Part shown: positions 10,885-18,776 of the stretch, piece by piece
How the letters are laid out: each line of letters starts with the position of its first letter
Position numbering within the stretch: the first letter of the stretch is position 1
Source: Enterococcus lactis
GTDB taxonomy: Bacteria > Bacillota > Bacilli > Lactobacillales > Enterococcaceae
Length of the DNA stretch: 64,000 bases
Direction: 5' to 3'
Assembly (NCBI RefSeq): GCF_015751045.1
Contig: NZ_BNJW01000014.1
Coordinates: 1 to 64,000 of the forward strand
The notes under the pieces: model-generated
Seen by the model: only the letters and a program-made list of their open reading frames with translations
The model's database searches: none
What the model was told of the DNA's origin: nothing
Made by a program: the position numbers and the translations under genes

Positions 10885-11433
10885 ATTCTTTTCCTTCTTT
10901 CTTCGTTGAAACGGGTTAAAATTTTAAAGAGTGATCGATCTGACCGCGGCTGTAGATGGAGTAGAGGCAAGCTCAAGACAGGATAAGTAATGAATAAGGT
11001 GGCATGAACACCTTGAAATCATCAATAAGTATCCTAAAAACGAACAAGTACAAAAACATTGAAAACGACAATAATGAATTTTTGTTCCTCCTAGTATTTC
11101 TACGATTCCTCTTGCTTATTTAAATAATCTAAAAATTCTGAACATTTAGATTATTTTATAAAAATGTGTTTCATTTGTCAATTCATAATTGGTTTTTTTA
11201 AAGCAAAAGATAATCTATATCATGATGAACAAACAGAGTTTTTTCCTCCAATTGATGGCTTTCCTGATCTTTCCTATTTTGAATAAAGTGTTTCTGTATA
11301 ATTTTTTTATTTTATAAGTAAGGTAAATAATGAAAGAATAGAGATACTGATTGGTAGCTAAAGATTTTTGAGCGAGAACATTTCGTTTTTTCAAAAGGAC
11401 TGTTAGAATAAGCAAGAACAAGGGGGAAGACGT
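10885..11433. other. Noncoding divergent intergenic region
   Basis: AT-rich 550-bp gap between the divergent dehydrogenase and aac(6')-Ii genes. It must hold both promoters. A TAGAAT box at about 11405 is a possible -10 for the acetyltransferase, without a convincing -35. The minus-strand open frame at 11215-11421 lacks a good start and looks spurious. Confidence 0.5.
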
Positions 11434-11982
11434 ATGATAATCAGTGAATTTGACCGTAATAATCCAGTATTGAAAGATCAGCTTTCTGATTTACTGAGAC
11501 TGACTTGGCCGGAAGAATATGGAGACAGCTCGGCAGAAGAAGTAGAAGAAATGATGAATCCAGAACGGATCGCGGTAGCAGCGGTTGACCAAGATGAGTT
11601 AGTAGGATTTATTGGTGCAATCCCTCAATACGGTATCACAGGTTGGGAATTGCATCCATTAGTTGTAGAAAGCTCCCGACGAAAGAACCAAATAGGTACT
11701 CGATTAGTCAATTACTTAGAAAAAGAAGTAGCTTCCAGAGGAGGAATCACGATTTATTTAGGTACGGATGATTTAGACCATGGAACAACGTTAAGTCAAA
11801 CGGACCTGTATGAGCATACATTTGATAAAGTGGCTTCCATCCAGAACCTTCGTGAACATCCCTATGAGTTCTATGAAAAATTAGGTTATAAAATCGTAGG
11901 TGTCTTACCAAATGCAAATGGCTGGGACAAACCGGATATTTGGATGGCAAAAACGATTATTCCTCGACCAGATTCTCAATAA
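11434..11982 (+). CDS. aac(6')-Ii: Aminoglycoside 6'-N-acetyltransferase AAC(6')-Ii
   Basis: A 182-residue GNAT enzyme that transfers acetyl from acetyl-CoA to the 6'-amino group of aminoglycosides. The whole sequence matches what I recall of the intrinsic E. faecium enzyme, from MIISEFDRNNPVLKDQL to the tail IIPRPDSQ. The acetyl-CoA binding segment RRKNQIGTRLV is at about 88-98. The enzyme forms dimers and gives intrinsic low-level resistance to tobramycin, kanamycin and related drugs. It is chromosomal and species-specific, so it serves as the taxonomic anchor of this window. AAGGGGGAAG precedes the ATG. A palindromic repeat array begins six bases after the stop codon. Confidence 0.96.
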   Translation: MIISEFDRNNPVLKDQLSDLLRLTWPEEYGDSSAEEVEEMMNPERIAVAAVDQDELVGFIGAIPQYGITGWELHPLVVESSRRKNQIGTRLVNYLEKEVASRGGITIYLGTDDLDHGTTLSQTDLYEHTFDKVASIQNLREHPYEFYEKLGYKIVGVLPNANGWDKPDIWMAKTIIPRPDSQ

Positions 11983-11988
11983 TAAAAA

Positions 11989-12300
11989 GAGGTGGTGAAA
12001 TCAGCGTCCTGACCTGAGCTAATACCGAGGGTCAGCTGATTGAACACCGTTTATCAAGAGGTTGTGAGCCTGCCGTTCAGCTCCGAGTCACAAGGAACAA
12101 TTTCAAAAAACAGCTTCTCATGTTTGATGAATATTGTGACTTGTGACCGAGGAGTTGGCAGGAGAACACCGTTTAGTGGAGAGGTTGTGAAAAAGCTGTC
12201 CTGCATCAAGTAATAAGAACAGCCAAACAAAAATAGCTCCTCCTATTTTTCGTTTGGTTGGGCTTATTACCGCAGATGCAAGCTTTTGAACACCGTTTAT
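11989..12300 (+). repeat. Modular palindromic repeat array, three units (family B, copy 1)
   Basis: Three consecutive units each open with GAGGTKGTGA (11989, 12058, 12181) and close with GAACACCGTTTA (12042, 12164, 12288). Between these constant borders each unit is a different large imperfect hairpin. Unit 1 pairs AATCAGC with GCTGATT and TGACC with GGTCA. Unit 2 pairs CCTGCC with GGCAGG and GTCACAAG with CTTGTGAC. Unit 3 pairs AAAAATAG with CTATTTTT and AGCCAAAC with GTTTGGTT. There is no open frame. The array begins six bases after aac(6')-Ii. Related arrays lie at 28483 and 48662. Confidence 0.85.
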
Positions 12301-12306
12301 TCGGAT

Positions 12307-12345
12307 AAGGAACTGTGACAAGACTTTTGTCAGAGTTCCTTTTTG
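12307..12345 (+). terminator. Terminator ending repeat array 1
   Basis: Stem AAGGAACTGTGACAA / TTTGTCAGAGTTCCTT followed by TTTGTTT. It is homologous to the terminator that ends the array at 28483. Confidence 0.85.
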
Positions 12346-12441
12346 TTTATTCTTTTTTATCTTTGTATGGCAATAATAGACAATATAACAAAAATTATTT
12401 AATGGCTACTGAAAGACAATAGAAAACCTTGTACAAAGCTA

Positions 12442-12456
12442 TTTTTTCTGAAAAAT
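12442..12456 (+). promoter_or_regulatory. CodY-like box upstream of oppA promoter
   Basis: TTTTTTCTGAAAAAT matches 12 of 15 positions of the CodY consensus AATTTTCWGAAAATT. It lies about 55 bases before the oppA -35 box. Confidence 0.55.
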
Positions 12457-12510
12457 TCCTTGAAACCTCACGAAAAAATCATTATTTTATGAAAAAGACA
12501 AAAAAAAGTG

Positions 12511-12539
12511 TTGATTTTTTAATAATTATTCATTAAACT
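12511..12539 (+). promoter_or_regulatory. Probable sigma-A promoter of oppA
   Basis: -35 TTGATT (12511-12516), 17-base spacer and -10 TAAACT (12534-12539). The predicted leader of about 55 bases carries two CodY-like boxes and the oppA ribosome binding site. Confidence 0.6.
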
Positions 12540-12545
12540 CTTAAA

Positions 12546-12578
12546 CAACTTCAGAAAATATTAATTATTCTGAAAATT
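12546..12578 (+). promoter_or_regulatory. Two adjacent CodY-like boxes in the oppA leader
   Basis: CAACTTCAGAAAATA (12546-12560) matches 11 of 15, and ATTATTCTGAAAATT (12564-12578) matches 13 of 15 positions of AATTTTCWGAAAATT. Both lie just downstream of the promoter, where bound CodY would block transcription. CodY control of opp genes is established in related Firmicutes. The second box overlaps the best candidate TldR target. Confidence 0.65.
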
Positions 12579-12598
12579 CCAATAAAGGGGTACGTAAA

Positions 12599-14260
12599 AT
12601 GAAAAAGAAATTTACATTTGGGTTGGTTGCGGTATGCGGCCTTGTACTTGCTGGATGTTATGGCGGCAGTTCAGCCACAAGCAGTAGTTCAGCAAAAAGC
12701 GGTTCAGCAGATGGAGGAGGCGTATTTAACTTAGTCGTGCCTCAAGAAATGCCTACAGCTGACTTATCAGTTGCAACAGATACAATCAGTTTTACAGCAT
12801 TGAATAACGTTTATGAAGGTATTTACCGTCTTGATGAAGATAGCAAACCACAGCCGGCAGGAGCTAGCGAGTTGGCAGAAGTCAGTGAAGACGGATTAAC
12901 TTACAAAATCAAATTACGAGAAGACGCAAAATGGTCAAATGGTGATCCTGTGACAGCAGCGGATTACGTTTATGGTTGGCAACGAACAGTAGACCCAGCT
13001 ACAGCTTCTGAATATGCTTACCTGTATGCGCCAGTTGAAAACGCAGAAGACATCACAGCTGGAAAGAAAGATAAATCAGAACTAGGGATCAAAGCAGTTG
13101 GCGACTATGAATTAGAAATCAAATTGACGAAACAAACACCATATTTCCAATACCTGCTTGCTTTCCCATCATTTTTCCCACAAAAACAATCCGTAGTGGA
13201 AGAAAATGGGGATGCCTATGCATCTGCAAGTGATAAAGCTGTTTATAATGGACCATTCACATTAGAAGATTTCGATGGACCAGGAACAGATACAGAATGG
13301 ACTTATAAGAAAAATGACCATTACTGGGACAAAGACACAGTAAAACTTTCTGAAATCAAAGTCAGTGTAGTAAAAGAATCTTCTACTGCGTTGAACTTAT
13401 TCAAAGATGGCCAAGCAGATGATGTGATCTTGTCTGGTGAATTAGCACAGCAAAACGCAAACGATCCAGCTTATACTTCTGTTAAAGAAGCACGAACAAG
13501 CTATATCGAATTCAACCAACGCGAAAAGAATTCACCATTCAACAATGTGAACCTAAGAAAAGCTATTTCTTATTCTATCGATCGTGAAGCTTTAGTAAAA
13601 CAAGTACTAGGTGACGGATCAGTTGTCTCTACAGGATTGATCCCATCAGATATGGTAAAAAGTCCAACAACGAACGAAGACTTTGTAAAAGAAGCTGGAA
13701 AATTAGTTTCTTATGACAAAGACAAAGCAAAAGAATATTGGGAAAAAGCGAAAAAAGAATTGGGCGTTGATTCTTTAGAATTTGATTTGATGGCTTCTGA
13801 TGATGATTCATCGAAAAAAGTAATCGAATATGTTCAAAACTCAATCCAAGAAAACTTGGATGGCGTAACAGTCAAACCAACACCTGTTCCATTCTCTGTA
13901 CGTCTTGACCGCTCAACTTCGGGTGATTTTGACGCAGTACTAGGTGGATGGGCTGCTGACTATGCAGACCCAAGCAGCTTTACTGATTTGTTTGTCACAG
14001 GTAATTCATACAACCGTGGTCGCTGGAGCAATGCAGAATATGACGAAGCAGTTAAAGCAGCTTCATCAACAGATGCTGGCGATGAACAAGCACGTTGGGA
14101 TGATTTCCAAAAAGCAATCAAGATCATCTCTGATGATATGGGTGTCGTTCCGGTGTACCAAAAAGCAGAAGGTCACCTAGTGAATGAAAAAATCAAAGGT
14201 ATCGTTCACCATGCTGCAGGCGCTTCATGGGATTACAAATGGACATACGTTGAAGAATAA
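12599..14260 (+). CDS. oppA: Oligopeptide-binding lipoprotein OppA
   Basis: A 553-residue peptide receptor of the SBP type 5 family. The N-terminus is a lipoprotein signal with lipobox VLAGC (cysteine about 19), followed by a Ser/Gly-rich tether, so it should be membrane-anchored outside the cell. The family segments ALNNVYEGIYRLDED, NGDPVTAADYVYGWQRT and NNVNLRKAISYSIDRE are present. AAAGGGG precedes the ATG at normal spacing. It delivers oligopeptides, possibly including signalling peptides, to OppBCDF encoded from 14761. It has its own promoter and terminator and is separated from oppB by an inverted small gene, so receptor and translocon levels can be set independently. Confidence 0.95.
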   Translation: MKKKFTFGLVAVCGLVLAGCYGGSSATSSSSAKSGSADGGGVFNLVVPQEMPTADLSVATDTISFTALNNVYEGIYRLDEDSKPQPAGASELAEVSEDGLTYKIKLREDAKWSNGDPVTAADYVYGWQRTVDPATASEYAYLYAPVENAEDITAGKKDKSELGIKAVGDYELEIKLTKQTPYFQYLLAFPSFFPQKQSVVEENGDAYASASDKAVYNGPFTLEDFDGPGTDTEWTYKKNDHYWDKDTVKLSEIKVSVVKESSTALNLFKDGQADDVILSGELAQQNANDPAYTSVKEARTSYIEFNQREKNSPFNNVNLRKAISYSIDREALVKQVLGDGSVVSTGLIPSDMVKSPTTNEDFVKEAGKLVSYDKDKAKEYWEKAKKELGVDSLEFDLMASDDDSSKKVIEYVQNSIQENLDGVTVKPTPVPFSVRLDRSTSGDFDAVLGGWAADYADPSSFTDLFVTGNSYNRGRWSNAEYDEAVKAASSTDAGDEQARWDDFQKAIKIISDDMGVVPVYQKAEGHLVNEKIKGIVHHAAGASWDYKWTYVEE

Positions 14261-14286
14261 TCGTTAATACCGTGAGCATGAGAAAA

Positions 14287-14318
14287 AACGAGGCTGCGGC
14301 AAATGTCGCAACCTCGTT
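14287..14318. terminator. Bidirectional terminator between oppA and DUF3899 gene
   Basis: Stem AACGAGGCTGCG / CGCAACCTCGTT with A-rich upstream and T-rich downstream flanks. It serves the convergent oppA and 14330-14677 genes. Confidence 0.8.
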
Positions 14319-14329
14319 CTCATATTTAC

Positions 14330-14677
14330 TTATCCTAACAAAGAAAAAAGCATGAAAATAGCAGAAAGAGCAATTAGTATTCCGGCAATGATCAGCCAAA
14401 AGCTGTACATACCGTAGCTGGCAGACGAGAGCGAGGAAAATTCTGGTTTTTTCTTTCGGTTCCTTGTTCGTGCAAGATGGACTGATCGCTGAAAATGATC
14501 GAAGAAACCCGAAGAAAAGACCCATAAAAAACCGCCGATAATCAGAAACGGCAATGACCATAAGAATAGATCATTAGATAATTGAATGAGTGTAAAGGAA
14601 TGGTTGATGACGTTTTTTATTAAAATAACCAGAATCAGTAGAAAAGCTACTGCGTAAGGGATAGATTTTTTTTTCAT
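14330..14677 (-). CDS. DUF3899-like small membrane protein
   Basis: A 115-residue protein with an N-terminal helix, a second helix LFLWSLPFLIIGGFLWVFSS, a basic loop RTRNRKKKPEF (about 70-80) and a C-terminal helix. The pattern resembles DUF3899 proteins, whose function is unknown to me. It is inverted between oppA and oppB and faces oppA across a shared terminator. AGGAGCAATCAA precedes the ATG on the minus strand. Its insertion separates the peptide receptor gene from the translocon genes; nothing in its sequence ties it to peptide uptake. Confidence 0.7.
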   Translation of the reverse strand: MKKKSIPYAVAFLLILVILIKNVINHSFTLIQLSNDLFLWSLPFLIIGGFLWVFSSGFFDHFQRSVHLARTRNRKKKPEFSSLSSASYGMYSFWLIIAGILIALSAIFMLFSLLG

Positions 14678-14760
14678 TTGATTGCTCCTTTATTTTTGGT
14701 TCATTATCTAATAATGTAGCGAAACATCTGTCAGAAGTCAAAAGCTAGGGGGAAACATTA

Positions 14761-15702
14761 GTGAATAGTTATATCAAATATGTATTAAAACGTGTCTTTT
14801 TCATGATCATCACGCTTTGGTTAATTGCAACAATCACCTTTTTCTTGATGCAATTGCTGCCGGGCACGCCATATACGAATCAGGAACGTTTGAGTCCTGA
14901 AACAATCGAGATGCTAAATAAACAAGTCGGTTTGGATAAACCAGTTATCGTACAATATGGGATTTATCTTTCTAATTTGCTTCAAGGCGATTTTGGAATT
15001 TCCTTCCAATTTAAAAACCAGCCAGTCGCACATTTGTTAGCTGGAAGAATCGGACCATCTTTGCAATTAGGGTTACAGGCAATTATCTTTGGAACAGTCC
15101 TAGGAACGATTTTAGGAACGATTTCTGCCATGAAGCAAAATACATGGGCAGATACATCTTCTACACTTGTAGCGATATTAGGTCGTTCCATTCCAAACTT
15201 TGTATTTGCTGTTTTACTACAATATATCTTTGCAATCAAATTACAAGTTTTACCAATCGCAAAATGGGATGGCTTTGTGTACACGATCTTGCCGACAATT
15301 GCATTGGCCATGTCGCCGCTTGCTGATTCTGCTCGATTTATCCGGACGGAAATGGTGGAAGTACTGCATAGTGATTACGTGGAATTAGCAAAAGCAAAAG
15401 GGTTGAGCCGTTGGGAAATCGCCTTTAAACATGGTCTTCGAAATAGTTTGATCCCATTGATGACTTTATTAGGACCCTTGGCTGTCGCATTGATGACCGG
15501 ATCACTGGTGGTAGAAAATATCTTTGCTATTCCTGGTATCGGGGAACAATTCGTTAAGTCGATCACAACAAATGATTATCCTACGATCATGGCTGTAACG
15601 ATCCTTTACTCATTTATGTTGATTTTTGTTATTTTGATCGTTGATTTGTTGTACGGTCTAGTTGATCCAAGAATTCGTGTTTCAGAAGGGAGCCGAGGAT
15701 AA
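14761..15702 (+). CDS. oppB: Oligopeptide ABC transporter permease OppB
   Basis: A 313-residue membrane permease with about six helices. The N-terminus YVLKRVFFMIITLWLIATIT and the segment LLPGTPYTNQERLSPETIEML are typical of OppB/DppB. The EAA loop (DYVELAKAKGLSRWEIAFKH, about 203-222) contacts the ATPases. The start is GTG at 14761, preceded by AGCTAGGGGGAAAC. The stop codon abuts the OppC start, indicating tight coupling. It forms the translocon with OppC, energised by OppD and OppF. Confidence 0.95.
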   Translation: MNSYIKYVLKRVFFMIITLWLIATITFFLMQLLPGTPYTNQERLSPETIEMLNKQVGLDKPVIVQYGIYLSNLLQGDFGISFQFKNQPVAHLLAGRIGPSLQLGLQAIIFGTVLGTILGTISAMKQNTWADTSSTLVAILGRSIPNFVFAVLLQYIFAIKLQVLPIAKWDGFVYTILPTIALAMSPLADSARFIRTEMVEVLHSDYVELAKAKGLSRWEIAFKHGLRNSLIPLMTLLGPLAVALMTGSLVVENIFAIPGIGEQFVKSITTNDYPTIMAVTILYSFMLIFVILIVDLLYGLVDPRIRVSEGSRG

Positions 15703-16746
15703 ATGGAAATGACACCAAAGCGTTATGAAACAGTCGCAGATATTCCTGCGGATGAGTTTCTTCCATTACAAAAAAATACCGAAGAAGAACGTGAGCAGAT
15801 TACTGCGCCTTCTTTGAATTTTATCCAAGATTCATGGCGCCGTTTAAAGAAAAACAAAGCTGCCGTTATTTCAATGTTTTTACTGTTGGTCATCATTTTG
15901 ATCTCTGTGGTCACGATCTTTGTTTCTCCACATGATCCAACTGCCCAAAATGTGGCTTATATCAATCTGCCTCCTCGTATTCCGGGAATCAATATCGATG
16001 GATTGAATGGAAAAGCAATGGTCGGCGGTGAACTGGTGGATAAATATGCTCAAGCAAACGTTCCTTCAAACGTAAGTTTCTTTTTAGGAACAGACGGTTT
16101 GGGCCGTGATGTATTAAGCCGTTTATTTATGGGAACGAGAATCTCGTTGCTGATCGCATTTATTGCTGCATTACTAGATGTAACGATTGGTGTAGCTTAC
16201 GGGTTAATATCTGGTTTGTTAGGCGGACGTGTCGATAATGCGATGCAACGTTTTTTGGAAATCTTGTCAGGAATTCCAAACCTCGTTGTCATGATCTTGA
16301 TGTTGGTCGTTTTTGAACCAGGAATTTTTTCCATCGTGGCTGCTATGGCCATCACAAACTGGATACCAATGGCACGTATCGTTCGTGCACAAACAATGAA
16401 ATTAAAAGATCAAGAATATGTTCTAGCTGGATTGACATTAGGTGAATCAAGAATGAAAATTGCATTCAAACATATTTTGCCGAATATCTCCAGTGTCATT
16501 ATTATTCAAATGATGTTTAGCATCCCATCTGCTATTTTCTTCGAAGCCTTTTTAAGTTTTATCGGTTTAGGTCTTACGCCTCCGTCAGCTTCATTAGGAA
16601 CGATGTTGAGCGAAGGGTACAAGACATTCCTGTATCTGCCTTATCTATTATGGATTCCGGCAGTAACTTTATCGGTTATCATGATTGGCTTTAACTTACT
16701 TGCTGATGGATTGCGTGATGCCTTTGATCCTAAAATGAAAGAGTGA
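15703..16746 (+). CDS. oppC: Oligopeptide ABC transporter permease OppC
   Basis: A 347-residue permease with a cytoplasmic N-terminal extension (SLNFIQDSWRRLKKNKAAVI marks the OppC N-domain), an extracytoplasmic loop and five to six helices. LGTDGLGRDVLSRL is a family hallmark, and the EAA loop is QEYVLAGLTLGESRMKIAFKH. The ATG follows the oppB stop codon without a gap, preceded by GGGAGCCGAGGA inside oppB. It pairs with OppB to form the peptide channel. Confidence 0.95.
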   Translation: MEMTPKRYETVADIPADEFLPLQKNTEEEREQITAPSLNFIQDSWRRLKKNKAAVISMFLLLVIILISVVTIFVSPHDPTAQNVAYINLPPRIPGINIDGLNGKAMVGGELVDKYAQANVPSNVSFFLGTDGLGRDVLSRLFMGTRISLLIAFIAALLDVTIGVAYGLISGLLGGRVDNAMQRFLEILSGIPNLVVMILMLVVFEPGIFSIVAAMAITNWIPMARIVRAQTMKLKDQEYVLAGLTLGESRMKIAFKHILPNISSVIIIQMMFSIPSAIFFEAFLSFIGLGLTPPSASLGTMLSEGYKTFLYLPYLLWIPAVTLSVIMIGFNLLADGLRDAFDPKMKE

Positions 16747-16751
16747 GGACG

Positions 16752-17822
16752 ATGACGAAAATTTTAGAAGTGAAAGACTTAGAAATCTCTTTTGATACGT
16801 ATGCTGGAAAGGTACGAGCGATTCGCGGTGTCAATTTTCATTTGAATAAAGGAGAAACATTGGCGATCGTTGGGGAATCCGGAAGCGGAAAATCAGTGAC
16901 GACCAGAAGCATCATGCGCTTGCTGTCGAGCAATGCCAATATAGATGCTGGGCAAATCCTCTTTAAAGGTAAAGACATCGTTGAAAAGACAGAAAGAGAG
17001 ATGCAAAAAATCCGCGGAAAAGAAATAGCAATGATTTTCCAAGATCCAATGACCTCTTTAGATCCGACGATGCCTATTGGGAAACAAGTTGCTGAGTCTC
17101 TTAGAAAGCATAATAAAGTTTCGAAAAAAGAGGGACAAAAAGCTGCATTAGAACTGCTTAAATTAGTTGGTATACCTGAAGCTGAGAAACGTATCAATAG
17201 TTATCCCCATCAGTTTTCAGGAGGTCAACGCCAACGGATCGTGATTGCGATCGCACTGGTATGTTATCCGGAAATCCTGATTGCTGATGAACCCACAACA
17301 GCACTTGATGTGACTATCCAAGCACAAATTTTGGAACTGCTGAAAGAAATTCAGACAAAAATCGATACATCAATCATTTTTATCACTCATGACCTTGGTG
17401 TAGTAGCAAACGTTGCTGACCGTGTAGCTGTTATGTATGGGGGAAGAATCGTTGAAGTTGGAACATCCGAAGAGATTTTCTACAACCCGCAACATCCCTA
17501 TACTTGGGGACTGCTTGGGTCAATGCCGACATTAGACAGTGCGAACGACCGATTGTATGCCATTCCTGGTTCTCCACCGGATTTATTGAACCCGCCAAAA
17601 GGAGACGCATTCTACCCAAGAAATGAATTCGCGATGAAAATCGATGCAGAACAAGAACCGCCATTTTTTGAACTATCAAAAACGCACAAGGCAGCAACTT
17701 GGCTACTTGCTCCACAAGCGCCTAAAGTGACGCCGCCAGAAGAAATCCAACGTCGCTGGGCTATTTTTAAAGAGAAACAAAAACATACTTATGGTCAAGG
17801 AGGAATTGCTGATGCCAAATAA
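16752..17822 (+). CDS. oppD: Oligopeptide ABC transporter ATPase OppD
   Basis: A 356-residue ATPase. Walker A is GESGSGKS, the Q-loop is MIFQDPMTSLDP, the signature is FSGGQRQR, Walker B is ILIADEPTTALD and the switch is FITHDLGVVA. The C-terminal oligopeptide-transporter extension is present but lacks the usual cysteine-rich cluster. I chose the ATG at 16752, preceded by GAGTGAGGACG; a GTG at 16743 overlaps the oppC end and is an alternative. It works as a heterodimer with OppF. Confidence 0.94.
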   Translation: MTKILEVKDLEISFDTYAGKVRAIRGVNFHLNKGETLAIVGESGSGKSVTTRSIMRLLSSNANIDAGQILFKGKDIVEKTEREMQKIRGKEIAMIFQDPMTSLDPTMPIGKQVAESLRKHNKVSKKEGQKAALELLKLVGIPEAEKRINSYPHQFSGGQRQRIVIAIALVCYPEILIADEPTTALDVTIQAQILELLKEIQTKIDTSIIFITHDLGVVANVADRVAVMYGGRIVEVGTSEEIFYNPQHPYTWGLLGSMPTLDSANDRLYAIPGSPPDLLNPPKGDAFYPRNEFAMKIDAEQEPPFFELSKTHKAATWLLAPQAPKVTPPEEIQRRWAIFKEKQKHTYGQGGIADAK

Positions 17823-18765
17823 ACTACTTGAAGTTAAAGGACTGAAACAGTATTTCAATGTAGGAAAAAAGAATGAAGTACATGCTGTAAATGACATCAG
17901 CTTTCACATCTATGAAGGAGAAACATTTGGTTTAGTAGGAGAATCTGGAAGCGGAAAATCCACTACTGGCCGTACGATCATTCGTTTGAATGAACCTACT
18001 GACGGTGAGATATTATTCGACGGTCAAGATGTAACGAAGATCAAAGACAAAAAAGGATTGACGAAATTCCGACATGATGTTCAGATGATCTTTCAAGATC
18101 CATACGCTTCGTTGAATCCTCGGATGAAAGTCAGAGATATCATTGCGGAAGGAATTGATGTCAATGGGTTAGCTAAGTCACCAAAGGAACGTGCCAAAAA
18201 AGTCGATGATCTATTAAGAACCGTTGGATTGAATCCGAGCCATGGCACTCGTTATCCCCATGAATTTTCAGGAGGACAACGCCAGCGTATTGGTATTGCA
18301 CGAGCATTAGCAGTAAAACCGCGATTTATCATTTGCGATGAACCGATTTCTGCATTAGATGTTTCCATCCAAGCCCAAGTTGTTAATTTATTGCAAGATC
18401 TCCAACGAGAACATCAATTGACCTATCTATTTATTGCGCATGATTTATCAATGGTTAAACATATCAGCGACCGAATCGGTGTAATGCATAACGGTTTGTT
18501 ATTAGAAATGGGAAAAAGTGATGAAATATATAATCATGGTGTCCATCCTTATACAGAAAGTTTGTTATCTGCTATTCCTTTGCCAGATCCAGATCATGAG
18601 AGAAAGCGCAGAAGAATCAAATATCAACCCGAACCAGATGACGGACAAGTACGTCAGCTTCGTGAAATCGCACCAGAACATTTTGTCTATGCAACTGAGC
18701 AGGAAGTCCCATATTATGCAAAAAAATTAAAACGACAAAAGGAATCTCTTCTGGTTGCTAACTAG
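17812..18765 (+). CDS. oppF: Oligopeptide ABC transporter ATPase OppF
   Basis: A 317-residue ATPase. Walker A is GESGSGKST, the signature FSGGQRQRIG, Walker B FIICDEPISALD and the switch FIAHDL. The ATG at 17812 is preceded by AAGGAGGAATTGCT and overlaps the oppD end by 11 bases; an upstream ATG at 17791 lies inside that ribosome binding site. The tldR gene starts only 11 bases after the oppF stop with its own AGGAGGG, so it should be co-transcribed. Confidence 0.95.
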   Translation: MPNKLLEVKGLKQYFNVGKKNEVHAVNDISFHIYEGETFGLVGESGSGKSTTGRTIIRLNEPTDGEILFDGQDVTKIKDKKGLTKFRHDVQMIFQDPYASLNPRMKVRDIIAEGIDVNGLAKSPKERAKKVDDLLRTVGLNPSHGTRYPHEFSGGQRQRIGIARALAVKPRFIICDEPISALDVSIQAQVVNLLQDLQREHQLTYLFIAHDLSMVKHISDRIGVMHNGLLLEMGKSDEIYNHGVHPYTESLLSAIPLPDPDHERKRRRIKYQPEPDDGQVRQLREIAPEHFVYATEQEVPYYAKKLKRQKESLLVAN

Positions 18766-18776
18766 GAGGGACATAG

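Noticed and set aside
12320-12330. GACTTTTGT near 12323 also matches nine bases downstream of tldR (19846-19854), as a possible guide target.
   Set aside because: It lies in the terminator of the repeat array, not at a promoter, and the tldR-side copy is part of a hairpin arm. It shows that 9-base matches arise by chance here.
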